64,000 nucleotides of DNA from Pseudomonas lurida (GCF_002563895.1 NZ_PDJB01000001.1:5749501-5813500); one strand, 5' to 3'. Positions 35,011 through 44,050 are shown, counted from the first letter of the stretch. Notes: generated by a model not told the origin, from the letters alone. Numbers and translations are program-made.

Positions 35011-35103
35011 CCTGCGGGAGCTGGCTTGCCTGCGATGGCGGTACATCAGTCGACACCCATCGTGCTGACCCACCGCTATCGCAGGCAAGCCAGCTCCCAC
35101 ATT
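35011..35103. repeat. REP doublet
   Basis: Inverted CGGGAGCTGGCTTGCCTGCG and CGCAGGCAAGCCAGCTCCCA cores between convergent DUF3010 and ATPase genes. Confidence 0.85.
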
Positions 35104-35118
35104 TGATTGAGCTGTTCC

Positions 35119-36297
35119 CTAGTCAGGTGCACGGCTCTTGTGTTGCAGCCAGTCCCCGAAGGTTTTGTCCTCCAGCGCATAACCGCCCCGGCTCGACTTC
35201 CACACCAGTTCCTTGTCGCGCAAGGCATCTATACAGGCCTGAATTGTCTGGGTGCCCGGCACCACGTCGCTGCCCATGTCCTTCAGTGCTTTGCTGACTG
35301 CAGTAAGGGTGCTGTCGGTGAACGGCGCGAAGGGTTCGTTGTTTTTCGAGCGCTCCACCATCACTTCCAGTACGGCACGCTGGGGAATGGTGAGGTTGTT
35401 CCAGGCGCTTTCGAATTCGGTCCACACGCCTGCGCGCAGCAGTTCGGCGCGACTGTGCAGCAGTTGGCCCAGGTTGCTGGCCTCACCCAACTCCAGTGCC
35501 ACTTCACCAATGATCGTGCGCAGCATCTCGGGACGCCGACCTACCAACTCGAACGCCTCATCAATGTCTGCAGCGTTGAATTGATTGGTCTGGGCCAGGT
35601 GCGCGTTGAGGTGCGCGGTGTACGCCTGGGTGAACTCTTTGCCCAGCAAGGGGAACGGGGTGATGCTGGAGCCGAAGAACGGCTGGCTTTTGCCCAATAC
35701 CAAATGCGCCAGTTTGTCGCGGTTGGAGCCGGTAAACACCAGGCGCAAACCACTGCCCTCCTCGTCACGCCCTTGGTTGAGCTGATCGCGGGCGGCCTTC
35801 AACGCGAACATCGCGTTGATACCCGACTCGGTGGTCAAGGCGTGCTGCGCTTCGTCAATCACCAGCACGACGGGCTTTTCCGCCACGCTGTGGAGCAGTT
35901 CCAAGGCTTGGGTCAGCGTTGCGCCGACAGGCAATTGTGGTTTGGTAAAGTCCCAGGAGAGCGTGCGCAGAAAGCTTAGTTTCTCGATACCGATGTTCTT
36001 GGCCAGCTTGCGAATGCCCTTTTCATAGGGCACCAGCGCAGAGGCAATCGCGCTGGAGATCAGCTCCGCCGGATCTTTCTCTTTATCGGCCCAGAGATCC
36101 ACATACACCGCCAGCCAACCCCGCAGCTGACACTCCGGGATCAGGTCTTCACGCAAAAAAGTACTTTTGCCCGTGCGACGCGGCGCCGCGAGAAACAGCC
36201 CAGAGGTGAAATCCTGGATACCAGCCCCCACCAGGCCGTCGGCAATGCTGCTCGCCAGGGCGGGACGCCGGAATACAAAGCCGCTGTGCTTGGACAT
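35119..36297 (-). CDS. AAA-type ATP-binding protein, archaeal-ATPase-like
   Basis: 392 residues. Walker A APRRTGKSTFL near residue 38, Walker B PVVLVIDEAQH near 142, sensor-like LVFTGSNRDKL, then a winged-helix-like C-terminus (TIPQRAVLEVMVERS ... LVWKSSRGGYALEDKTFGDWL). This matches the STAND/ORC-like 'archaeal ATPase' group, whose members are often accessory genes with unknown targets. There is no partner gene. Its upstream region is strikingly AT-rich with operator-like repeats and has no clear Shine-Dalgarno. It lies between core genes DUF3010 and cdhR and so looks like an insertion. Confidence 0.78.
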   Translation of the reverse strand: MSKHSGFVFRRPALASSIADGLVGAGIQDFTSGLFLAAPRRTGKSTFLREDLIPECQLRGWLAVYVDLWADKEKDPAELISSAIASALVPYEKGIRKLAKNIGIEKLSFLRTLSWDFTKPQLPVGATLTQALELLHSVAEKPVVLVIDEAQHALTTESGINAMFALKAARDQLNQGRDEEGSGLRLVFTGSNRDKLAHLVLGKSQPFFGSSITPFPLLGKEFTQAYTAHLNAHLAQTNQFNAADIDEAFELVGRRPEMLRTIIGEVALELGEASNLGQLLHSRAELLRAGVWTEFESAWNNLTIPQRAVLEVMVERSKNNEPFAPFTDSTLTAVSKALKDMGSDVVPGTQTIQACIDALRDKELVWKSSRGGYALEDKTFGDWLQHKSRAPD

Positions 36298-36308
36298 GGT
36301 TTTATACT

Positions 36309-36361
36309 CAATTATTTGGAGAACTATAAATTATAGTCGTGAGTATAATTGACTATAATTG
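36309..36361 (-). promoter_or_regulatory. AT-rich operator/promoter of the ATPase gene
   Basis: ACTATAA-A-TTATAGT at 36323-36337 is a perfect seven-base inverted repeat. TATAATTGA occurs twice 10 bp apart (36344, 36354), and an inverted CAATTAT sits at 36309. AT content is near 80 percent in an otherwise GC-rich region. The layout suggests repeated operators over a strong -10 element. Confidence 0.55.
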
Positions 36362-36365
36362 ATCG

Positions 36366-37310
36366 TCACACCACCTCCCGTCGCCGGTCCTCCCTCGGGC
36401 ACTTGGCAAACCTCGCCCGATAACTTCGGGTGAAATAAGACGGCGATTCAAACCCGCACGCAATACTCACCTCCAGCACGCTCATGTCGCTCTGGCGCAG
36501 CAGTTGCCGGGCTTTCTCCAGGCGCAGGCCGAGGTAGAAGTTGCTCGGGGTATCGTTCAGGTGCAGGCGAAACAGGCGCTCCAACTGGCGCCGGGTGACT
36601 TTGATCGCTTCGGCCAGGGCCAATGTGCTCAGCGGCGGCTCGGTGTGCTGCTCCATTTCGCCGATCACCTGCACCAGTTTCTTGTTGTTGATGCCATAGC
36701 GCGTGGCGATCTGCATGCGCTGGTGGTCTTTGCGTGGGCGGATGCGGCCGAGTACGAATTGTTCGGAGACCTGGATCGCCAGGTCGGGGCCATGAGCCTG
36801 GGCGATCAGGTCGAGCATCAGGTCGATGGACGCAGTGCCGCCGGCGCAGGTGATGCGACGGCGATCGATCTCGAACAGTTCCTGGGTCACGGCCAAGTGT
36901 GGATACGACTCCTTGAACGCGTCGATGGCCTCCCAGTGCAGGGTCAGGCGGTGGCCGTCGAGCAGGCCGGCTTCAGCCAGCACACAGGCACCGGTGTCGA
37001 TGGCGCCGAGGGTCACCCCATCGTGATCAAGGCGGCGTAGCCAGTGCTCCAGCGCAGGGGTGGCGAACTGCAGGGGTTCGAAGCCCGCCACCACCAACAA
37101 CGTCGCGCCCTTTTTCAAGGGTTCCAGCGCGGCGTCGGCGTTCACCGACATGCCATTGCTCGCCAATACCGCGCCGCCATCGGCGCTCAACACGTGCCAG
37201 CGGTACAGCTCGCCACGGAAGCGGTTGGCCACCCGCAGCGGCTCCAGCGCAGAGATAAAGCCGATCGCCGAGAAGCCCGGCATCAGCAGAAAGTAGAAAT
37301 CCTGGGACAT
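36366..37310 (-). CDS. cdhR: carnitine catabolism transcriptional activator CdhR
   Basis: 314 residues of the GlxA/AraC family: an N-terminal DJ-1/PfpI-like amidotransferase-fold domain (FYFLLMPGFSAIGFISALEPLRVAN, with GACVLAEAGLLDG) and a C-terminal AraC helix-turn-helix pair (LSTLALAEAIKVTRRQLERLF and MSVLEVSIACGFESPSYFTRSYRARF). It is divergent from the caiX-cdhCAB operon, the arrangement of CdhR (PA5389), which activates carnitine catabolism in response to carnitine. The start MSQDFYFLL at 37310 matches the family; the ORF to 37373 is longer. Confidence 0.92.
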   Translation of the reverse strand: MSQDFYFLLMPGFSAIGFISALEPLRVANRFRGELYRWHVLSADGGAVLASNGMSVNADAALEPLKKGATLLVVAGFEPLQFATPALEHWLRRLDHDGVTLGAIDTGACVLAEAGLLDGHRLTLHWEAIDAFKESYPHLAVTQELFEIDRRRITCAGGTASIDLMLDLIAQAHGPDLAIQVSEQFVLGRIRPRKDHQRMQIATRYGINNKKLVQVIGEMEQHTEPPLSTLALAEAIKVTRRQLERLFRLHLNDTPSNFYLGLRLEKARQLLRQSDMSVLEVSIACGFESPSYFTRSYRARFAKCPREDRRREVV

Positions 37311-37380
37311 GGTGGCGCTCTCGTCGGACGGGCAGCGTGGCACTGTGATACTCCCGTTCTCGGGTGGATTCAAGGGGGCA

Positions 37381-37407
37381 GGTCGCTGCAGTGCAAGAGC
37401 TGGTCGC
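37381..37407. promoter_or_regulatory. candidate CdhR site between cdhR and caiX
   Basis: GGTCGC occurs at 37381 and 37402, exactly 21 bp apart, with a third GTCGCC at 37421. Located about 95-135 bp upstream of caiX. The spacing equals two DNA turns, as AraC-family tandem sites often have. Confidence 0.42.
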
Positions 37408-37517
37408 CGCCGTGCGTTTTGTCGCCTCCAAAGCTACGTAACTTAAACCCGCAACATCAGCCTCACGGCGCATAAAGACGCCGGCCCCCACAATAATGAC
37501 CTGCCGAGGGATCCACC

Positions 37518-38462
37518 ATGAACCGACTGATCAGCCGCTGTGTACTCGCACTCAGCGCCAGCGCCATCTTGAGCACGAACGTACTGGCTGCCGACGCGGC
37601 ATCTTGCCAGAACGTGCGCATGGGCGTGGTGAACTGGACCGACGTAATCGCCACCAGCGCCATGACCCAAGTGTTGCTCGACGGCCTCGGCTACAAGACC
37701 AAGCAAACCAGTGCCTCCCAGCAAATCATCTTTGCCGGTATCCGCGACCAGCGCCTGGACTTGTTCCTCGGCTACTGGAACCCGCTGATGACCCAGACCA
37801 TCACGCCGTTCGTCGACGCCAAGCAAGTCAAGGTCCTCGACAAACCCAGCCTGGAAGACGCGCGCGCCACCCTCGCCGTGCCCACCTATCTGGCGGACAA
37901 AGGCCTGAAAACCTTCGCCGACATCGCCAAGTTCGAGAAAGAACTGGGCGGCAAGATCTACGGCATCGAGCCAGGCTCGGGTGCCAATACCCAGATCAAG
38001 GCGATGATCGCCAAGAACCAGTTCGGCCTGGGCAAGTTCCAACTGGTGGAATCCAGTGAAGCCGGCATGCTCGCCGCCGTCGACCGTGCGGTTCGTCGCA
38101 AGGAAGCCGTGGTGTTCTTCGGCTGGGCGCCGCACCCGATGAACGTCAACGTCGCCATGACGTACCTCACCGGCAGCGACGATGCCCTGGGCCCGAATGA
38201 AGGCATGGCCACCGTGTGGAGCGTCACCGCGCCGAACTACGCCGAGCAGTGCCCCAACGTGCACAAGCTGCTGACCAACCTGACCTTCACCGCCGCCGAC
38301 GAGAGCCGGATGATGCAGCCGTTGCTGGATCACAAGGACGCCCTCGAGTCCGCCAAGCAGTGGCTCAAGGACCACCCTCAGGACCAGGCCCGCTGGTTGG
38401 AAGGTGTGACCACCTTCGACGGCAAGCCGGCAGCGGCCAACCTGCAATTAACCAGCAAATAA
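37518..38462 (+). CDS. caiX: carnitine-binding periplasmic protein CaiX
   Basis: 314 residues with a signal peptide ending near VLAADAAS. It is an ABC substrate-binding protein of the choline/betaine (ProX/ChoX) type, with cage-forming Trp/aromatic residues (MGVVNWTDVIATS, FLGYWNPLMTQT) that hold trimethylammonium groups. It resembles ChoX at 46354. No permease or ATPase follows it; in P. aeruginosa CaiX uses the CbcWV core transporter, which here is choWV. RBS GAGGG lies before the ATG. It heads the cdhCAB operon. Confidence 0.92.
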   Translation: MNRLISRCVLALSASAILSTNVLAADAASCQNVRMGVVNWTDVIATSAMTQVLLDGLGYKTKQTSASQQIIFAGIRDQRLDLFLGYWNPLMTQTITPFVDAKQVKVLDKPSLEDARATLAVPTYLADKGLKTFADIAKFEKELGGKIYGIEPGSGANTQIKAMIAKNQFGLGKFQLVESSEAGMLAAVDRAVRRKEAVVFFGWAPHPMNVNVAMTYLTGSDDALGPNEGMATVWSVTAPNYAEQCPNVHKLLTNLTFTAADESRMMQPLLDHKDALESAKQWLKDHPQDQARWLEGVTTFDGKPAAANLQLTSK

Positions 38463-38550
38463 CCTTTTTGCGAATCACCGCTTCGCGGTCACTACCGACC
38501 GCGAACGGCGCCCTACGCCTTGAAATCACACGCCTGTAAGGAACCGCCTC

Positions 38551-39438
38551 ATGAACCACGACGTCATCATCACCTGCGCACTCACCGGTGCTGGCGACAC
38601 GACCAGCAGAAGCCCACACGTGCCGGTCACCCCCAAGCAAATCGCCGCGGCGGCCGTGGAGGCCGCCAAGGCCGGCGCGACTGTCGTGCATTGCCACGTG
38701 CGTGACCCCGAAACCGGCAAGTTCAGCCGCGACGTCGCCCTGTACCGCGAAGTAATGGAGCGCATCCGTGAGGCCGACATCGACATCATCGTCAACCTCA
38801 CCGCCGGCATGGGCGGCGACCTGGAGATCGGCGGTGGCGAGAACCCGATGGCGTTCGGCCCCAACACCGACCTGGTGGGCCCACTGACCCGCCTGGCCCA
38901 CGTCGAAGAGCTGCTACCGGAGATCTGCACCCTCGACTGCGGCACCCTGAACTTCGGCGATGGCGACACCATTTACGTGTCTACCCCGGCGCAACTGCGG
39001 GCGGGCGCCAAACGCATCCAGGAACTGGGTGTAAAAGCCGAGCTGGAGATCTTCGACACCGGCCACCTGTGGTTCGCCAAACAGATGATCAAGGAAGGCC
39101 TGCTGGACGACCCGCTGTTCCAACTGTGCCTGGGCATCCCATGGGGCGCGCCGGCCGACACTGCCACCATGAAAGCCATGGTCGACAACCTGCCCGCCGA
39201 CGCCGTGTGGGCAGGCTTCGGCATCGGCCGCATGCAAATGCCGATGGCCGCGCAGGCCGTACTGCTGGGTGGCAACGTGCGGGTCGGCCTGGAAGACAAC
39301 CTGTGGCTGGACAAAGGCGTACTCGCCACCAACGGCCAACTGGTGGAACGCGCCAGTGAAATCCTCAGCCGCCTCGGTGCACGGGTCATGACCCCGGCCG
39401 AAGGCCGCGTGAAGATGGGCCTGACCAAGCGCGGGTAA
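38551..39438 (+). CDS. cdhC: 3-dehydrocarnitine:acetyl-CoA trimethylamine transferase CdhC (BKACE)
   Basis: 295 residues of the beta-keto acid cleavage enzyme family (DUF849). The metal-binding HCHVRD motif is near residue 48, and the acid region is NLTAGMGGD and [14 protein letters not shown]. It reacts 3-dehydrocarnitine with acetyl-CoA to give betainyl-CoA and acetoacetate. It follows caiX, and its AAGGA site precedes the ATG. Together with CdhA and CdhB it forms the known carnitine-to-glycine-betaine route. Confidence 0.94.
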   Translation: MNHDVIITCALTGAGDTTSRSPHVPVTPKQIAAAAVEAAKAGATVVHCHVRDPETGKFSRDVALYREVMERIREADIDIIVNLTAGMGGDLEIGGGENPMAFGPNTDLVGPLTRLAHVEELLPEICTLDCGTLNFGDGDTIYVSTPAQLRAGAKRIQELGVKAELEIFDTGHLWFAKQMIKEGLLDDPLFQLCLGIPWGAPADTATMKAMVDNLPADAVWAGFGIGRMQMPMAAQAVLLGGNVRVGLEDNLWLDKGVLATNGQLVERASEILSRLGARVMTPAEGRVKMGLTKRG

Positions 39439-39457
39439 TACAGACACCACAACACGT

Positions 39458-39550
39458 TGTGGGAGCCGGGCTTGCCCGCGAGCGCGGTAAGCCAGCCACC
39501 GACTGCGTCAGTTGGCACACCGCTATCGCAGCCAAGCCAGCTCCCACATT
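39458..39550. repeat. REP doublet between cdhC and cdhA
   Basis: Inverted TGTGGGAGCCGGGCTTGCCC and ATCGCAGCCAAGCCAGCTCC cores within the cdh operon. Confidence 0.8.
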
Positions 39551-39581
39551 GAATCAGCGAACCGCCTTAGGAATGTCGCCC

Positions 39582-40547
39582 ATGAGCTTTATCACAGAAA
39601 TCAAAACCTTCGCCGCCCTCGGCAGCGGCGTCATCGGTAGCGGCTGGGTCTCCCGTGCCCTGGCCCATGGCCTGGATGTGGTGGCCTGGGACCCGGCGCC
39701 CGGTGCCGAGGCTGCGCTGCGCAAACGTGTCGCCAACGCCTGGGGCGCCCTGGAAAAACAAGGCCTGGCGCCGGGTGCATCCCAGGACCGCCTACGCTTC
39801 GTGGCAACCATCGAAGCGTGCGTGAAAGACGCCGATTTCATCCAGGAAAGCGCCCCCGAACGGTTGGAACTCAAACTGGACCTGCACAGCAAGATCAGCG
39901 CGGCGGCCAAGCCGAATGCGCTGATTGGCTCGAGCACCTCGGGCCTGTTGCCGAGTGAGTTCTATGAGGGTTCGACCCACCCCGAACGTTGTGTGGTCGG
40001 CCACCCGTTCAACCCGGTTTACCTGCTGCCGCTGGTGGAAGTGGTCGGCGGCAAGAACACTGCGCCAGAGGCGATCCAGGCCGCGATCAAGGTGTATGAA
40101 TCACTCGGCATGCGCCCACTGCATGTACGCAAGGAAGTGCCCGGCTTTATCGCCGACCGCCTGCTTGAAGCGCTATGGCGTGAAGCGCTGCACCTGGTCA
40201 ACGATGGCGTGGCCACCACCGGCGAAATCGATGACGCCATCCGGTTTGGCGCCGGCCTGCGCTGGTCGTTCATGGGCACCTTTCTGACCTACACCTTGGC
40301 GGGCGGCGACGCTGGCATGCGGCATTTCATGGCGCAGTTCGGCCCGGCACTGCAGTTGCCGTGGACCTACCTGCCGGCACCGGAACTGACCGACAAACTG
40401 ATTGACGATGTCGTCGACGGCACCAGCGATCAACTGGGCAAACACAGCATTTCGGCGCTGGAACGCTATCGTGATGATTGCCTGCTGGCGGTGCTGGAGG
40501 CAGTGAAAACCACCAAGGCCAAGCACGGCATGACCTTCGCTGAATAA
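39582..40547 (+). CDS. cdhA: L-carnitine dehydrogenase CdhA
   Basis: 321 residues, 3-hydroxyacyl-CoA dehydrogenase fold. NAD motif [17 protein letters not shown] with Asp in VVAWDP specifying NAD. Catalytic region includes [19 protein letters not shown] (His) and SSTSGLLPS. It oxidises L-carnitine to 3-dehydrocarnitine. I use ATG 39582, nine bases after AGGA, rather than the in-frame start at 39459 that runs through the REP. Length equals the known single-domain CdhA; the thioesterase CdhB is a separate gene, whereas in some bacteria the two are fused. Confidence 0.95.
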   Translation: MSFITEIKTFAALGSGVIGSGWVSRALAHGLDVVAWDPAPGAEAALRKRVANAWGALEKQGLAPGASQDRLRFVATIEACVKDADFIQESAPERLELKLDLHSKISAAAKPNALIGSSTSGLLPSEFYEGSTHPERCVVGHPFNPVYLLPLVEVVGGKNTAPEAIQAAIKVYESLGMRPLHVRKEVPGFIADRLLEALWREALHLVNDGVATTGEIDDAIRFGAGLRWSFMGTFLTYTLAGGDAGMRHFMAQFGPALQLPWTYLPAPELTDKLIDDVVDGTSDQLGKHSISALERYRDDCLLAVLEAVKTTKAKHGMTFAE

Positions 40548-40560
40548 CCGCCTTTGATTG

Positions 40561-40633
40561 CTGTGGGAGCGGGATTGCCTGCGAGGGCGATGCAAGATTC
40601 ACCAGCGCTACCGAAGGCAAGCCCGCTCCCACG
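40561..40633. repeat. REP doublet between cdhA and cdhB
   Basis: Inverted GTGGGAGCGGGATTGCCTGC and GAAGGCAAGCCCGCTCCCAC cores within the operon. Confidence 0.78.
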
Positions 40634-40664
40634 GTTCACGGAGTCATCATCCGGAGTTTGTTCT

Positions 40665-41141
40665 ATGCCCGCACTCACCACCTACTCCACCCAGGTCCTC
40701 CCCGATTGGGTGGACTACAACGGCCACCTGCGCGACGCGTTCTACCTGCTGATCTTCAGCTACGCCACCGACGCACTGATGGACAAGCTGGGCCTGGACA
40801 GCGAAAACCGCGAAGCCAGCGGCCATTCACTGTTCACCCTGGAACTGCACCTGAACTACCTGCACGAAGTGAAACTCGGCGCCGAAGTGCAGGTGCGCAC
40901 GCAACTGATCGCCTTTGATGCCAAACGCCTGCACCTCTATCACAGCCTGCACTTAGCGGGCGACGAAAAGGAACTGGCGGGCAACGAACAGATGCTCTTG
41001 CACGTCGACCTCGCCGGCCCGCACTCGGCGCCGTTCACCGAGGCGACGTCGGCAACACTCGCGGCCATCAGCGCAGAGCAGGCTGACTTGGCGCGCCCCG
41101 CCCTCCTTGGCCGAGTGATTGGACTGCCGCCAAAAAAATAG
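40665..41141 (+). CDS. cdhB: betainyl-CoA thioesterase CdhB
   Basis: 158 residues, 4-hydroxybenzoyl-CoA-thioesterase hot-dog fold: VLPDWVDYNGHLRDAFYLLIF holds the usual D/N-GH catalytic loop, then the long helix and LELHLNYLHEVKLGAEV strands. It hydrolyses betainyl-CoA to glycine betaine and CoA, completing carnitine conversion. CCGGAG lies eight bases before ATG 40665; the upstream ORF start lies in the REP. Twenty-seven bases before the dioxygenase gene. Confidence 0.93.
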   Translation: MPALTTYSTQVLPDWVDYNGHLRDAFYLLIFSYATDALMDKLGLDSENREASGHSLFTLELHLNYLHEVKLGAEVQVRTQLIAFDAKRLHLYHSLHLAGDEKELAGNEQMLLHVDLAGPHSAPFTEATSATLAAISAEQADLARPALLGRVIGLPPKK

Positions 41142-41168
41142 CCTTCTAAAAAACACTGAGGAGCCACC

Positions 41169-42329
41169 ATGCAAACCGCCGCTGCTGTTGCCGATTTCCG
41201 TACCTACCCGAAGATCTGCGACCTCGCCGGGGCGCAGGTGCTGGATGACCAGATCCGTGTGCAGTGGGCCGATGGGCGGGTCAGCCCGTTTCATCATCAG
41301 TGGCTGCGGGACAACTGCCCGTGCGCGGAATGCGTGTACAGCGTGACCCGCGAGCAAGTGCTGGAGATTGCCGATGTGGCTGACGATCTCACGGCCATTG
41401 GTGCGTATATCGACCAGGGTTGCCTCAGCGTGGAATGGCACGGCGGCCATCGCAGCCAGTACGATCCCGGATGGCTGCGGGCACACGCCTACGACGATCA
41501 ATCACGCGCCGAACGCCGGGCGGCGAAACCAGAACCCCGGCTGTGGGACGCCACCTTCGAGCTGCCCGTATTCGACTATGGAGCGGTCATGGAAGACCCC
41601 AAGGCGCTGCTGCAATGGCTGCTGGCCCTGCGTGACTGCGGACTGACGCAAGTACGCGACGTACCCACCGAACCGGGCTCCCTGGCGCTGATTGCCACGC
41701 GCATTTCGTTTATCCGCGAGAGCAACTTCGGCGTGCTATTCAACGTGCAATCCAAGGCCGATGCCGACAGCAATGCCTACACCGCATTCAACCTGCCGCT
41801 GCACAGTGACCTGCCGACCCGTGAGCTGCAACCGGGCCTGCAATTCCTGCATTGCCTGGTGAACGATGCCGACGGCGGCGAGAGCATTTTTGTCGATGGG
41901 TTTGCCATCGCCAACGCGTTGCGCAGGGAAGACCCCGACGCGTTTCGCGCGCTGTGTGAAATCCCCGTGGAGTTTCGCAACAAGGACCGGCACAGCGACT
42001 ATCGCCGCCTGGCGCCGATCATTGCGCTGGATGCCGTGGGAGAGGTGGTGGAGATTCGCATGGCCAATTTTCTGCGCGGGCCATTCGAGGCCAGTGTGGA
42101 GCAGATGCCGTTGCTGTATCGGGCGTATCGACGGTTTATCGCGATGACACGCGAGGATCGCTTTCGGCTGGTCAAGCGCCTGAACCCGGGCGAGTTGTGG
42201 TGCTTCGATAACCGTCGCACCTTGCATGCGCGCAATGCGTTCGACCCCACCTCCGGCGCCCGGCACTTCCAGGGATGCTATATCGACAGGGATGAATTGC
42301 TGTCGCGCATCCGGGTGTTGCAGCGCTAG
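41169..42329 (+). CDS. gamma-butyrobetaine dioxygenase (TauD/BBOX family)
   Basis: 386 residues. An N-terminal zinc domain with C50, C52, C55 (RDNCPCAECV) and a His in EWHGGH, as in gamma-butyrobetaine hydroxylase, then a 2-oxoglutarate/Fe(II) jelly roll with H212-x-D214 (LHSDLPTRE) and a distal His in LHARNAF. It would hydroxylate gamma-butyrobetaine to L-carnitine, feeding CdhA. It is last in the caiX-cdhCAB unit. Trimethyllysine dioxygenase is a close relative, but the carnitine context favours this activity. Confidence 0.85.
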   Translation: MQTAAAVADFRTYPKICDLAGAQVLDDQIRVQWADGRVSPFHHQWLRDNCPCAECVYSVTREQVLEIADVADDLTAIGAYIDQGCLSVEWHGGHRSQYDPGWLRAHAYDDQSRAERRAAKPEPRLWDATFELPVFDYGAVMEDPKALLQWLLALRDCGLTQVRDVPTEPGSLALIATRISFIRESNFGVLFNVQSKADADSNAYTAFNLPLHSDLPTRELQPGLQFLHCLVNDADGGESIFVDGFAIANALRREDPDAFRALCEIPVEFRNKDRHSDYRRLAPIIALDAVGEVVEIRMANFLRGPFEASVEQMPLLYRAYRRFIAMTREDRFRLVKRLNPGELWCFDNRRTLHARNAFDPTSGARHFQGCYIDRDELLSRIRVLQR

Positions 42330-42345
42330 ATCCCAGGCAAAAAAA

Positions 42346-42375
42346 GCCCCGATCAAGCCGTGACAGGATCGGGGC
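42346..42375 (-). terminator. intrinsic terminator-like hairpin
   Basis: GCCCCGATC and GATCGGGGC arms. An A run at 42339-42345 precedes it on the plus strand, so the T run follows the stem only on the minus strand. It lies 17 bases after the dioxygenase stop and may end both that operon and minus-strand read-through from gbdR. Confidence 0.6.
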
Positions 42376-42587
42376 AGAGTGCTTTGTGTGACGTGACATC
42401 CCGAGGGTGACCAAACCTTCAAGTTGCTTGCCTGGCGTTCAGTGTGCCTATTACTTCTGTCGGTAAATGGCCCGAAAACGACCTGTTCATAGCCATCTGA
42501 GGCATCCGCGCAATCTGCCCTTGCCGACCGGTTGAGCGGCTACCAGAATCCAAGTCAAACCCCGCTCCCTTCACCAGGATAAACGTC

Positions 42588-42851
42588 ATGATGCATGCGG
42601 ATTTGATTGACCAGGATGACCTGCTGGGCCAACTGCGCTCGCTGGGCTTCGAGGTGTCCAGCGGTGCCACCGCCGAACAGGCCTGCGAGTGCGCGGTACG
42701 CGGTTTGAGCGAAGCCAGGGCCAAGGCGCTCAAGGGCATGGTCGAGCAGATGTACACCGGCAAGGCGACGATCTTGCCGGCGGTGCGGCAGGCGATCGAC
42801 AAGCAGTTGTTGCCGGCGTTGGTGCAGTTCAAACAGAACTCGGGCGCCTGA
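42588..42851 (+). CDS. small hypothetical protein
   Basis: 87 residues, soluble and acidic at the N-terminus (MMHADLIDQDDLLGQLRSLG), helical with SEARAKALKGMVEQMYTGKATILPAVRQAIDKQLLP. No signal peptide or span; no family that I recognise. AGGA precedes two adjacent ATGs (42588, 42591). It stands between the carnitine operon and gbdR, convergent with gbdR. Function unknown. Confidence 0.62.
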   Translation: MMHADLIDQDDLLGQLRSLGFEVSSGATAEQACECAVRGLSEARAKALKGMVEQMYTGKATILPAVRQAIDKQLLPALVQFKQNSGA

Positions 42852-42856
42852 TTAAT

Positions 42857-42933
42857 CGCTATCGCAGGCAAGCCAGATTCCCCATTTGACTGTATTCACA
42901 GATCAAACTGTGGGGGCTGGCTTGCCTGCGATG
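42857..42933. repeat. REP doublet
   Basis: Inverted ATCGCAGGCAAGCCAGATTC and TGGGGGCTGGCTTGCCTGCG cores between the small ORF and gbdR. Confidence 0.78.
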
Positions 42934-42946
42934 AAGCCCCTTCGGT

Positions 42947-44050
42947 TTAGAGCCTTACACTGGCGAAAGTCGACTCATTGCGCGCCTGGCTCAACGCCGA
43001 CATCGGCCCCGACAACGGTGACAACACCAGCGCCTGCGGAATCGGCATCATCGCCACTTGCTGGGTGGTGTTCGACCCTACACGTTCATCGCGCGGTGGA
43101 ATGCCGAAGTACTCGCGATAGCACTTGGAGAAGTGCGGTGTGGACACAAAGCCGCACACCGAGGCGACTTCGATAATCGACATCGGCGTTTGCTTGAGCA
43201 ATTGCCGTGCACGAATCAGGCGCAGCTTGAGGTAGTAGCGCGACGGCGAGCAGTGCAGGTATTTCTGGAACAACCGCTCCAGTTGGCGACGTGAAACGGC
43301 GACGTACACCGCCAGTTCATCCAGGTCGATCGGCTCTTCCAGGTTGGCTTCCATCAGCGCGACGATTTCCTGCAGCTTGGGCTGGTTGGTGCCGAGCATG
43401 TGCTTGAGCGGCACACGCTGGTGATCCTGCTCGTTGCGAATACGCTCGTACACGAACATCTCGGAGATCGCCGCGGACAATTCACGGCCGTGGTCGCGGC
43501 TGATCAGGTGCAGCATCATGTCCAGTGGCGCAGTGCCGCCGGAGCTGGTGAAACGGTTGCGGTCGAGGGTGAACAGGCGTGTGCTCATGGCCACGCGCGG
43601 GAAAGCTTCCTGCATCGACGCCAGGCATTCCCAGTGCACGCTGCAGTCAAAACCATCGAGCAAACCGGCACAAGCCAGGGCCCAACTGCCGGTGCATACC
43701 GCACCCAGGCGGCGCGACTGGCGCGCCTGGCTTTGCAGCCACGACACATGCTCACGGGTCACAGTGCGCTGGATACCCACGCCACCGCACACGATCACGG
43801 TGTCCAGGGCTGGAGCTTTGTGCATGGACGCATCCGGGGTGATCTGCAGACCGTCGCTGGCCCACACCTGGTTTCCATCGACGCTCAAGGTCGTCCAGCG
43901 ATACAGCTCGCGGCCGGAGAGCTGGTTGGCCATGCGCAGGGGTTCGACTGCGGAGGCCAGGGAAATCAGCGTGAAATTGTCCAGCAGCAAAAAGCCGATG
44001 GATTGAGGCGCACGGTTCTGGGGTTGAGCCCCGGAGTTGAACGACGTCAT
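42947..44050 (-). CDS. gbdR: glycine betaine/dimethylglycine-responsive regulator GbdR
   Basis: 367 residues, the known GbdR length. GlxA/AraC family: DJ-1-like N-terminal domain (SIGFLLLDNFTLISLASAVEPLRMAN, GAVCTGSWALACAGLLDG) and tandem AraC helix-turn-helix (IDLDELAVYVAVSRRQLERLF, MSIIEVASVCGFVSTPHFSKCYREYFG). In P. aeruginosa it activates gbcA, gbcB, dgcA, cbcX and plcH when betaine or DMG is present. A GAGGAGAT site precedes the ATG. It is not next to all its targets, but all lie in this window. Confidence 0.95.
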   Translation of the reverse strand: MTSFNSGAQPQNRAPQSIGFLLLDNFTLISLASAVEPLRMANQLSGRELYRWTTLSVDGNQVWASDGLQITPDASMHKAPALDTVIVCGGVGIQRTVTREHVSWLQSQARQSRRLGAVCTGSWALACAGLLDGFDCSVHWECLASMQEAFPRVAMSTRLFTLDRNRFTSSGGTAPLDMMLHLISRDHGRELSAAISEMFVYERIRNEQDHQRVPLKHMLGTNQPKLQEIVALMEANLEEPIDLDELAVYVAVSRRQLERLFQKYLHCSPSRYYLKLRLIRARQLLKQTPMSIIEVASVCGFVSTPHFSKCYREYFGIPPRDERVGSNTTQQVAMMPIPQALVLSPLSGPMSALSQARNESTFASVRL

